Positions 26,701 through 37,300 of a stretch of DNA of 57,488 nucleotides are shown here, in pieces; positions within the stretch are counted from its first letter, which is position 1, and every line of letters begins with the position of its first letter. Where the stretch lies: assembly GCF_021290965.1 (NCBI RefSeq), contig NZ_JAJOYT010000019.1, positions 1 through 57,488 on the forward strand, in the 5' to 3' direction. This stretch comes from Rheinheimera faecalis. Its GTDB lineage: Bacteria > Pseudomonadota > Gammaproteobacteria > Enterobacterales > Alteromonadaceae. Made by a program: the position numbers and the translations under genes. The notes below the pieces were generated by a model. The model was not told the origin of the DNA, did not search any database, and saw nothing but the letters and a program-made list of their open reading frames with translations.

Positions 26701-27366
26701 ATGCGCTTTTTATTACTCTGCCTGTTTTGCTTTCAGTGCAGCACTTGCCTGGCCACAGCACGACAGATTGATGTCGGCGCATCCAATAATTTACCTCTTG
26801 ATCACCCCAGTATCTTATTAATGGAAAAGGCCTATCAGCAATTAGGCTATCAGATGAAGCTGGTGGTTATGCCACTGGAACGCAGTGCTTATGAAAGCAA
26901 TAAAGGACTGATGCTTGATGCAGAGCTTAGCCGAACAGCTGAAGCTGCTACCATGTTACCTAATATGGTCCGGGTCAAAGTACCTATAGGGCATATCCGT
27001 ATTACAGCTTTTAGTCGTGATCCCGCCATCCAGATTAGGAACTGGAGAAGCCTGGACATTTGGCGAGTGGATGTTTTACGGGGCATTTATCTGGCCAAAA
27101 TCAATATGCAGGGTCAACAATACACCGAAGTAAACACTATTTCGCAGGCTATACAGAGGGTGTTATCAGGCAGAACTGATATTGCAGTGCTCTTGGGGGA
27201 TGAAACAGAATGGCTGTTAAAACAACAGGCTTATCAAGGTATTTACACTATTGCACCTGATTTGGCCAAAACCGAAATTTTTCATTATGTGCATGAACGT
27301 CATGCGGCTTTAGTTCCACAATTGGAAGCCGCACTACGTCAGTTAACTGTGCAGGTTCAGCGGTAA
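26701..27366 (+). CDS. Periplasmic solute-binding-protein-like protein (SBP family 3 type)
   Basis: A 221-residue protein with a signal peptide (MRFLLLCLFCFQCSTCLA). The mature part resembles the type 2 periplasmic-binding fold: QIDVGASNNLPLD at the start, VVMPLERSAYES, and a domain swap near VDVLRGIYLAK. No transporter genes adjoin it, and such lone proteins are common in Alteromonadales with no known ligand. It ends with a ten-base convergent overlap with the next gene. Confidence 0.7.
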   Translation: MRFLLLCLFCFQCSTCLATARQIDVGASNNLPLDHPSILLMEKAYQQLGYQMKLVVMPLERSAYESNKGLMLDAELSRTAEAATMLPNMVRVKVPIGHIRITAFSRDPAIQIRNWRSLDIWRVDVLRGIYLAKINMQGQQYTEVNTISQAIQRVLSGRTDIAVLLGDETEWLLKQQAYQGIYTIAPDLAKTEIFHYVHERHAALVPQLEAALRQLTVQVQR

Positions 27367-27581
27367 GACTTAAAACGTGCAGCATCCAGTATCGCAAACA
27401 AGTGTGCGATGCCGCCAATAATAGCCGGGATGAATAACCACCACAGTGCATAACCCACCACTGTGATTGCGAAAAACAGAATAGCTGCTATCAAACGGCC
27501 TTGTAACAGTTGACCTAAACCTGGGATAAACAAACTACATAATGCGGCTAATACGTTACCACCTGAGCCTTGTCCTGACAT
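27357..27581 (-). CDS. Small hydrophobic membrane protein
   Basis: The 74-residue protein has two membrane segments, LCSLFIPGLGQLLQGR leading into AAILFFAITVVGYALWW, and then IPAIIGGIAHLFAILDAA. The FIPGLGQLLQGR motif occurs in small TM2-like or DUF5683-like proteins. Function is unknown. It overlaps the 3' end of the convergent solute-binding gene by ten bases. Confidence 0.7.
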   Translation of the reverse strand: MSGQGSGGNVLAALCSLFIPGLGQLLQGRLIAAILFFAITVVGYALWWLFIPAIIGGIAHLFAILDAARFKSYR

Positions 27582-27700
27582 TTACTTTTACTCCGATTTA
27601 CTTTTGCACTCAGCTTAACATAACAAAGCGGTCTGAAAACCCGCAGACTTTATTCGTCACAAAACATAACAAGGTAAAACTATCCTGTGCAGTAGAAATA

Positions 27701-27728
27701 CAAAAGGGCGGTAAACACCGCCCTTTTG
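27701..27728 (-). terminator. Rho-independent terminator after the giant gene
   Basis: CAAAAGGGCGGT and its exact complement form a 12-bp stem with a four-base loop, 13 bases past the giant gene's stop. On the minus strand the stem ends in TTTTG. It is the strongest terminator in the window and marks the end of the S8-TIGR03032-giant-gene run. Confidence 0.85.
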
Positions 27729-27741
27729 AGACAAACCGCAA

Positions 27742-28359
27742 TTAAAAATCGTAGCGTAAACTCAACAACCAACTGCTAACATCATTCGCTTCCAATTGCA
27801 GTTGTTGATAACCCAAGCCGACTTTCCAGTCATCCGACACTTTGTAATTCAGTTGTACACCCAAGAACCAGTCTTTGCCGTCATCTGTTGAATATAAAGT
27901 GGTATCGCCCATCGTACTTTCGACTTCACTATCCCAATTCAAAACTCCCAATGGCACTTCCAGGTCCCACTGCTCGTTTTGCCATAAGGTAAAACGGCCA
28001 GCTATAGTCCAACCATCCACCAGCACAGGGCTCACAGCTTTGACCAATTCATGGTATTGCTCTGGAGTCAGACTATCACCGCTGATTTGACTGCTGGCTT
28101 CACCTGAGTCCTGATACCCTATTTCCAGCGAGAAATAAGGGTGCAGCTTGTAACCTAAAGTGATGCCATACAAGCTATCGCTGTCATCAAAGGCCGTGAT
28201 GGTGCCGCTGGGTAACTCTTCTACCAGGCGGCTTTGTTTCTGATCGGCCTTACTCTGTCCTACCGCACCTTGCAGGTACCAATTTTCGCCCTGACTAAAA
28301 GGACTGAAAGAAAGCAATGCTACAGCGGCAACACCCAAGACTGAACGGCGACGCAACAT
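27742..28359 (-). CDS. Possible independently translated outer-membrane beta-barrel nested at the end of the giant gene
   Basis: An in-frame ATG at 28359-28357 has AGGAG (28369-28365) exactly five bases upstream. From it 205 residues read MLRRRSVLGVAAVALLSFSP, a normal Sec signal peptide with likely cleavage around FSQG/ENW. The rest is an eight-strand OmpA/OmpX-type barrel: ENWYLQGAVGQSK, LYGITLGYKLHPYFSLEIGYQDS, GWTIAGRFTLW, FLGVQLNYKVSDDWKVGLGYQQL and a terminal phenylalanine suited to BAM. The codons for AGAVM of the sorting tail supply the ribosome site, and MLRRR serves both as the basic end of that tail and as the signal-peptide n-region. Whether it is made alone, fused, or both is unknown. 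Confidence 0.5.
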   Translation of the reverse strand: MLRRRSVLGVAAVALLSFSPFSQGENWYLQGAVGQSKADQKQSRLVEELPSGTITAFDDSDSLYGITLGYKLHPYFSLEIGYQDSGEASSQISGDSLTPEQYHELVKAVSPVLVDGWTIAGRFTLWQNEQWDLEVPLGVLNWDSEVESTMGDTTLYSTDDGKDWFLGVQLNYKVSDDWKVGLGYQQLQLEANDVSSWLLSLRYDF

Positions 28360-31300
28360 CACAGCTCCTGCTAATACCATCCCCATCCACCAGGTCATAC
28401 TGCCCCCACTTGATTTGTTATCCACTACTACATCCTGATAAGCGCGGACTGTCACGCTGACTGAACCCGTTGCTGAGTCGCCAGAGCTGTCTGTCACTGT
28501 ATAACTGATGGTATCTACCCCAGCAAAACCTGCTTTTGGTGTGTAACGCAGGCGTTGATCAGTTTCAATACTGACAGTTCCTTCCAACGCACTGGCTGCA
28601 CTAACGGTTAGCACATCACCCTCTGCATCTGTGTCATTGGTCAGAACAGCTATCAATATCGCTGTTCTGTCATCCGTGGATGCAGCGTCATTTACTGCCA
28701 CTGGTGCAGTATTACTGAACACGTCCACCACCAATTCACTGCTTGCAGTGCCACCTTTGCCATCGGTAATACTGTATATCACTGTATCAGTACCAACAAA
28801 GTCAGGGTTTGGTGTGTAGCTTAACTGTTGATCAGCCAGAATAGTCACAGTACCGAAGCTACTGATTGCCTGATTGACTGTTAAAGCATCTCCGTCAACA
28901 TCAGTGTCATTCGCCAGTACATTCACATCTATACTGCTGTCCACCAGAACCGAAGCTTCATCCGCTACTGCAACAGGCAGATTGTTACCATTAAGCTCAA
29001 CGGCTACACCGCCCGGGTCAACAATAGCGCTGTTGGCAATACCGTCTGCATCGTTAGGACCACCATCTTCAACAGTAACCTGCACACACCAATGACCTTC
29101 GGTTAAACCTTCGGTCCAGACTGCATCACCTGGAGGAGGACAGAAACCGCGTTCACCCGCCGTACTGGATACCGAGTTACGCTCATTGCTGACAAAATCA
29201 ACCCAACCAGTGACATCATTGAATTTACGATACACAGCATTGATAGGCACAGGTAAACGTTGTGGTATCACCAGGCTATAACTCTTACCCTGTTCAGGCA
29301 AACCGTAGGCGATAAAGTCAAAGATACCCCCTATGTTGACCGCCACATCGTCCGTCTCAATGGAGTCTTTTGCAATCTGTAAACCACCGGCATCTGTTTC
29401 GGCTGCAACAGTACCTAAACGTAAACAGACTCCAGGATCACCCTCGGCTACAAACTGAGTTTGTCCCAATAACTCTGTTGGCATCACATTACATTCGTTA
29501 ATAGCGTCCTGATAATCCGGAATACCATCACCGTCTGTATCGGCAAAACCTTCCTGATCATCCGGCACTAAATCGCCATCAGTGTCACTGGTGCCTAAAT
29601 TAGGCAGGCTTGGCCTTACCACAATAAAGACTCTGGATGTTGAAGACAAATTAGGTGCGCCATTATCCGTGGCCGTGTAGCTGACCTGATACAAACCAGG
29701 TCCCTGTTCTGCCGGATCAAAACTCAGTTGAGTTTGATCTGAGGTTACATTATTCAGACGACCAAAGCTCCATACACCTGTCACCTGGTCCTGTGGATTA
29801 GGATCAGTTACAGTGGCAACAACAGTCACTAAGCCATCACTTTCACCTACTGTCAGGCGGCTTTCGCTGTTCTGATTCACAGTTAAAGACACAACAGGAG
29901 CTAGATTCACTTCGCTGATGATGATGCGGCTGCTGCGCTGACTACCACGATTCACGCTGCTGTCCAGCGTAATAATGACATCTTCAGGTGACTCAGCGAG
30001 CGCATCTTCCAATGTATTAAAGCGAATGGTTGTGCTCAGGCCTGAGCTGATTTCAGCGACACCGGATACCAGCGTATGATCATTTACTCCAGCACTTCCA
30101 GTGACTATATAAGGGACCATTACAGGATATACAGGAGCAGGACCATTCAGTAACACCTGAACTTCTACTTCACTGCCTTCAGAAACCAGTTGATCTTTGC
30201 TTAAGGAGATCAGTGGATTCACCCGCACCCGCTGAGCTTTGGTCGCTGTATTACCATCAGCATCTGTCGCTTGCCAGTAGACTATATGCTCGCCCGGAGC
30301 AAAGAACAGACTACCGTTGATCAGCGATACCCGCAGGCGGCGACCATTACGATCCACTGCTGTTGCTGTACCAAGCTGCACGCGGGTAAAGAGTGCTGTG
30401 GCATTGACTTCGATGTCTGCAGGCACTGTAATCACCGGTAAGTTTGACGCTGCACCACCTTCGATAATCAGGTTCACATCAGCACTGTCACGTCCGCCGT
30501 TACCATCAGTCACTGTATAACGCAGACTGACAGGACCAACATAACGATCAGGCGTTGTAAGGGTTAAGCCCTGAGAATTAAAGGTAACGGTACCCACCGA
30601 AGTAGAAGCACCATCTATGGTCAGAGTATCTTCATCCACATCAGTGTCATTGGCTAACACTGCCAGTTGGTACTGACTATTGTCAGTTCGTTGCAGGCTG
30701 TAACTGTCATCTTCAACCACAGGGTTATCGTTCACCGCTGTGACGGTCAGACTGATAGTGGCCGCGGCAGAGCTGGATTCAGCATCATTTGCAACAAAAC
30801 TAATACTGTCTGTGCCATTAAAGTCCTGTTCTGGTGTGTAGACCAACAAGCTACCTTGCACACTGGCAGTACCATGTTCTGGCTGAGTGACTATTTCAAA
30901 GCTCAATTCATCCTGATCCGGATCCTGCGCTGTCAGCGTCAGGCTCAGAGGAGTGTCTTCAGCTGTAGTTGCAGAGCTGTTTGCTACTACTGGTGCGTCG
31001 TTGGAGTTTGTCACTGTCAGCGTAAAGGCTGGCAGGGACGCACTTAAAGTACCATCAGATACACTAATCACAATACCTGCTGTTGCACCTACATCCGCAT
31101 TAGCCGGCGTACCACTTAAAGCACCTGTCGCGGTGTTGAACGTTGCCCATGTCGGTTTATTCGCGATGCTGAAGGTCAGCGTTGTGCCAGTGTCTACATC
31201 CGCAGCTGTTGGCACAAAGCTATAGGCTGCACCCTGAGCTACTGTGACAGCAGGAGAACCCGTGATCGTTGGTGCATCATTGATATTAGTCACTGTCAGC

Positions 31301-34300
31301 GTAAAGGCTGGCAGGGAAGCACTTAGAGCGCCATCAGATACACTGATCACAATACCTGCTGTTGCACCTACATCCGTATTAGCCGGAGTACCAGTTAAAG
31401 CACCTGTCGCGGTGTTGAACGTTGCCCATGTCGGTTTATTCGCGATGCTGAAGGTCAGCGTTGTGCCAGTGTCTACATCCGCAGCTGTTGGCACAAAGCT
31501 ATAAGCTGCGCCCTGAGCTACTGTGACAGCAGGAGAACCCGTGATGGTTGGTGCATCGTTGATATTAGTCACTGTCAGCGTAAAGGCTGGCAGGGAAGCA
31601 CTTAGAGCGCCATCAGATACACTGATCACAATACCTGCTGTTGCACCTACATCCGTATTAGCCGGAGTACCACTTAAAGCACCTGTCGCGGTGTTGAACG
31701 TTGCCCATGTCGGTTTATTCGCGATGCTGAAGGTCAGCGTTGTGCCAGTGTCTACATCCGCAGCTGTTGGCACAAAGCCATAAGCTGCGCCCTGAGCTAT
31801 TGTGACAGCAGGCGAACCCGTGATCGTTGGTGCATCGTTGATATTAGCCACTGTAATATTGAAGCTTTGATTGGCAAATAAACCCGCCGCATCAGTGACT
31901 CTCAATGTAACTGCATGTACACCTACATCACTATTACCTGGCGTACCGGACAACAGACCTGTGCCGGCATTAAAGTTTAGCCAGGCTGGCTTGGTCACCA
32001 CTGAGCGGGTTAAGGTATCCCCCACATCCACATCAGTGCCTGCAAAGCTGTAGCTGTATGCTGCGCCCTGAGTGGCAACTGTAACTGCAGCAGAACTGAC
32101 GACAGGTGCATCATTGGTGTTAGTTACTGTGATAGCAAAAGCCGACAAGGCAGCTGTCGCTGTGCCATCACTGACACTAATCACTATGCCACTGGTCGTA
32201 CCGACATTGGCGTTTGTTGGAGTTCCTGTCAGTGCGCCTGTTGACGTACTGAACGTTGCCCAGACAGGTTTGTTACTGATACTAAACGTCAGCGTGGTAC
32301 CAGTATCGGCATCAGTTGCTGTCGGAGTAAAACTGTAAGGACTGTCTTCGTTGACTGAAGTGGCAGCAGTACCCGAAATCACTGGTGTCGTGTTATAACG
32401 CTTGAGCACAGTGTCTGTGACCACTGAACCAGCATTGCCTACAACGTCGGTTAATGTGACACTTAACTGCAAGGTGGTTTCAGCCAGAGCCGTGACATTA
32501 ATAGCTCCCACTTGCTGAGTTGCACCGCTAACAGTACCTGAGCCAGTTACAGAGTTTGTACCGTCTGACACGCTATAGTTGTAGGTTGCACCCACTTCAG
32601 CACCAGCAAAGACAAAACTCATGGCCGTCTGATTAGCGGCATTGATAATCTCCTGCACAATAGCAGCGCTGTAACCTGATGGTGGCAATAAGTCGATCGT
32701 CAGCTCGTTGGTAGACGCATCGTTACCGACGTTACCCTGCGCATCAGTGGCACTGATAGCTACATCGTAAACACCGTTGGTCAAAGCGCTGATTTGGTTG
32801 TCGGCCAGAGCCCAGCTGCCGTTGCCATTATTGACAGGCACGTAGGTATTGCCGCCCACCACCAGGCTTAAAACAGCTGTGGTGTCATCGACAGTACCAG
32901 CCAGAGCTGGCGTAGAGTCTGCGGTTGCCAGTGTAGTGACTGTCACTAGTGGTGCAACAGAATCCTGAGTGACAGTTGCCACATCCACTGGCGCAGATAC
33001 ATTACCTGCTTTGTCTTTGGCTATAACCACAAAGTTGTTTGCTGTGTTTGCCGTCAGAGGAACAGTCAATGACCAGATACCTGTGGTCACGCCACCAACT
33101 TCGGCACTGGCCAGCACGGTAGAGTCATCCGCTACACCGTCATTGTCGTTATCAGCAAATATTTCGACTATCACACCATCTTCGCTGTGAGTCCCTTCAA
33201 TAAGCAGAGTCGGACTATTGACTGCATCGGCTGCAGACGGACTTGTTACCACAGGAGCAACCGGAGCTATGGAGTCTTCAGTAATAGTTGGCACATTGAC
33301 TGCTGCCGAAATATTACCTGCAGCATCTTCAGCTACGGCGACATAGTTATGCGCAGTATCAGCTGTTAAAGGCTGTATCAGACTCCAGTTACCATCAGCA
33401 TCTACCACAGCACTAACCAATACTCCGCCGTCTGCTGTACCGTCATCCCCTGTATCTGTGTACAAGTTAATCGTCAGACCAATTTCGGTATGAGTACCTT
33501 TAATTTCATAGTCTGCAGCATTTACAAAAACTGCTTCTGCCGGGTCTGTCACTACAGTCACTACAGGAGCTGTAGTATCGACCTTAGCATCAGAATTGTT
33601 GGTACCTGCAAAAGTCAGGACAGCATCATTATTGCCTGAATCACGAATCGTATCGCCATTCAGCACTATGCTGCTTGCAAGAATAGAAACACCTGAGCTG
33701 TCGGTATTTTGCCCTGCCAACACTGTGTAGCTATAAGTCAGTACAGTACCAGTTGCACTTACAAAAGCAGCCTGCTGGGTCGACCCATCAATATCTATAC
33801 CTAAAGTAGAGTTAACACCAGACACTGTCACTGAATCATTTAATGTCACAGTAAAGTTAATGGTATCTCCGGCTTTATAGTTACCATCAGCAACAGCCAC
33901 AGCCGTAACAGCAGGTACATTGGCATCTTTGAGCACAGTATCTGTGACCGCTGAACTGACGTTATCCGCATCATCCGTTAAGGTCAGGCTGATAGTTAAA
34001 GTGCCATCAATTAAACCTGTAACGTTGACTCCGCTGATTTGCTGCGCAGCAGAACTTACTGCGATACCAGACGCAGTAACAGGAGTGCCGCCATTGCTGC
34101 TGGTGATGGTGTATTCAGCTGTCGTGCCTACCTCAGCACCAGCCAAAGTAAAGCTAACTGTAGTTTGGTTCACGCTATCAATAGAAGCCTGATCAAAAGC
34201 CACACCAGTAATAGCAGGTGCATCATGATCGACTGTATGAGTACCACCGCTGGTAAAGGCAGCAACCTGATTACCCGCCAGATCGGTTATACCGGAAGCG

Positions 34301-37300
34301 TTAGTATCAAGTCGTAAAGTGCCAGTACCTGAAATAGTGCTCACTGTAACGTTGACACTGGTACCCGAAGCCACCGAAACACTGGCAGCAGTACCTGAGG
34401 CACTACCTGTTGCTGTTACAGTAAAATCGCCAGCCGCTAAACCATAAACCGTATCATTAAAGGCCACAGTGAAAATCACACTGGCGGCATTAGCTAAAGC
34501 GGCACCATCCGGAGTTGACCCCGTGACTGATGGTGCAGTGCTATCAATAGTCACTGACAATCCAGCAGAAGCCAGCGATTCATTATTAGCGGTATCTGTC
34601 GCTTTTACGGTCAGAGTATGAGCACCTTCACTCAGAGCCGAACTGGTAATACTCCAATTACCACTCCCATCGGCAGCTACAGTTCCAAGCGCGGTGGTTC
34701 CGTCTGTATCATATAAAGTAACAGAACTGTTTGCTTCCGCAGTACCAGTGATTGTTGGCGTGGTGTCGTTGGTAATATTATCTGTTGAACTCTCCCCTGT
34801 ATCTGAGCCAGCCGCTAAATCAGGAGTTGCAGGTGCTGTCGGAGCTACCGCATCTACTAACACAGCAGCTGTGCTGCCTACAGAATTCAGAGTTAAAGTC
34901 AGGTTATTGCCACCGGCATCTTTTAAAGTACCGCCATTCAGATCCACGGCGGAGGAAACAGCAATACCATCACTGTCCGCATCACCCACTTGCACTGTGT
35001 AGCGGAATGTCAGCACGCCGGAACCTGAACCGGAAACATAAGTGGCGTACACAGTGGAAGCGCCAAGCGTCAGAGCAATACGTGGCGTTCCGCCAGCGGT
35101 GTTCACTGTAATATTTTGATTCGCGTTCACTGTGAAATCAAGGTTTTGCCCGACTTCATAAGTCGCATTAGCTGGCACGCCAACACTGCTGATAGTCGCC
35201 ACAATAGTGTCGACTGTGGCATTGCTGCTGTCCGCTGTGGTGGTCAAATTTCCGGCGGTATCAGTTGCACTGACCGAAACATTCAGGTTAGTACCATCAA
35301 TCACACCAGCCACTATGCTATAGGTAGCACTCCAGGTACCGCCGCTATTGGTCGCAGCGACAGCCGCACCACCACCAAATGGAGAGAAATCAATAGTAAC
35401 AGTGCTGGCTACATCCGTATTGTTGTCGCCACCTGCACTATTGTTCCAACTGGCAGTAAGAGTATCGCCGACTATATAAGCACCACTGGTGCCTGAGCCT
35501 CCGGCAATGCTGATATTAGCATCTGTGACTGTGGGTGCTGTAGTATCAATAGTCACAGATAATCCGGTTGAAGCGACTGACTCATTACCCGCTGCATCTG
35601 TGGCTTTTACCGTCAGAGTATGAGCACCGTCAATCAGAGCTGAACTGGTAATACTCCAGTTACCACTGCCATCAGCAGGTATAGTTCCAAGCGCAGTGGT
35701 TCCGTCTGTATCATACAAAGTGACTGTGCTGTCCGCCTCTGCAGTACCAGTGAGTGTTGGAGTGGTGTCGTTAGTAATATTATCTGTCGAACTCCCCCCT
35801 GTATCTGAGCCTGCCGCTAAATCAGGAGTTGAAGGTGCTGCAGGAGGCGCAGCATCCACCAATACCGCAGCTGTGCTGCCTACAGAATTCAGAGTTAAGG
35901 TCAGATTATTGCCTGAACCGTCTTTTAAAGTACCACCATTCAGATCAATAGCTGCAGCAACTGCAATACCATCGGCATCCAAATCAGCAGCCTGAACTGT
36001 ATAACGGAAAGTTAAATTAGGCGAAGCAGAGCCAGAGATATAACTGGCATAAACAGTTGAAGAACCAATGGTTAAAGCTAGACGCGGAGTGCCGCCAGTG
36101 CTGTCAACCACTACATCGCTTGCAGAAGCTATGCTGACAACAAAATCAAGGTTATCGCCCGCTTTGTAAGTTGCATTAGCAGGAACACTGACACTTGCCA
36201 CGGCAGGCGCCACATTATCCACAGCGGCATTACTGCTGTCGGCCTGGGTTCTTGTATTGCCAGCATTATCCATTGCTGTGACAGACACATTAAGATTTGT
36301 CGCTTCAATAGCGCCCGAAGTCAGGGTATAAGTAGCCGTCCATGTGCCGCTGCTATTGGTTGCAGCTACAGCAGCACCACCACCAAAGGCTGAAAAATCA
36401 ACTGTGGTTGCACTGATGGTATCGCTGTTATCGTCACCAATAGCGCTATTGTCCCAACTGGCAGTGACAGTGTCACCGATAATGTAGGCACCCGCAGTTC
36501 CAGTCCCGCCTGAAATACCGATATAAACATCGGACACAATAGGTGCAACAGTATCGACCGTCGCGTTAGTCGTATCTGCGGTGGTCGTGGTGTTGCCGGC
36601 GTTATCCACTGCACTGAAAGAGACATTACGGTTGGCAGCGTCAATCACACCAGCTGTGAGGGTATAGGTAGCTGTCCAGGTACCGCTATTATTAGTCGCA
36701 GCAACTGCGGCCCCACCACCAAAAGAGGAGAAATCTACTGTTGCGCCACTGATGGTATCGCTGTTGTTATCCCCCCCAGCTGTATTGTTCCAGCTAGCAG
36801 TGACCGTATCACCAATTTTATAAGCACCACCAGTACCTGTTGCACCTGAGATGCTGATGTTGGCATTGCTGACTGTCGGCGAGACGCTATCGACCGTGGC
36901 ATTGGTGGTATCTGCTCTTGTAGTGCCACCTTGCGCATTACTTGCTGTCACACTGACATTGCGGTTAGCTGCATCTACAGCACCAGCTGTTATGGTGTAG
37001 CTTGCAGTCCAGGTGCCGCTACTTTCAGTTGCAGCCACTGCAGCGCCACCGCCAAAAGCTGAGAAATCAACCGTCACCCCAGTGATGCCTGAGTTATTGT
37101 CCCCACCAGCTGTATTGTTCCAGGTTGCTGTGACGGTATCGCCAATTTTATAAGCACCACCTGTGCCACTGGCACCTGAAATACTGATATTGCCATCTGT
37201 CACTGCTGGTGTTGAAACAACCAGCACACCAGTAGTCGCTCCCACCGAGTTCAGAGTTAAAGTCAGGGAGTTGGTCGCCGTATCTCTTAAAGTACCACCA

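Noticed and set aside
28290-28359. RRRSVLG at the barrel's start as a Tat export signal
   Set aside because: The match to the twin-arginine motif is loose, and outer-membrane barrels are exported unfolded by Sec.
30953-31783. Regularly repeated open frames on the plus strand that could be taken for small repeat genes or a CRISPR-like array
   Set aside because: They are antisense shadows of the 279-bp coding repeats of the giant gene; the repeats have no spacers and no cas genes are near.
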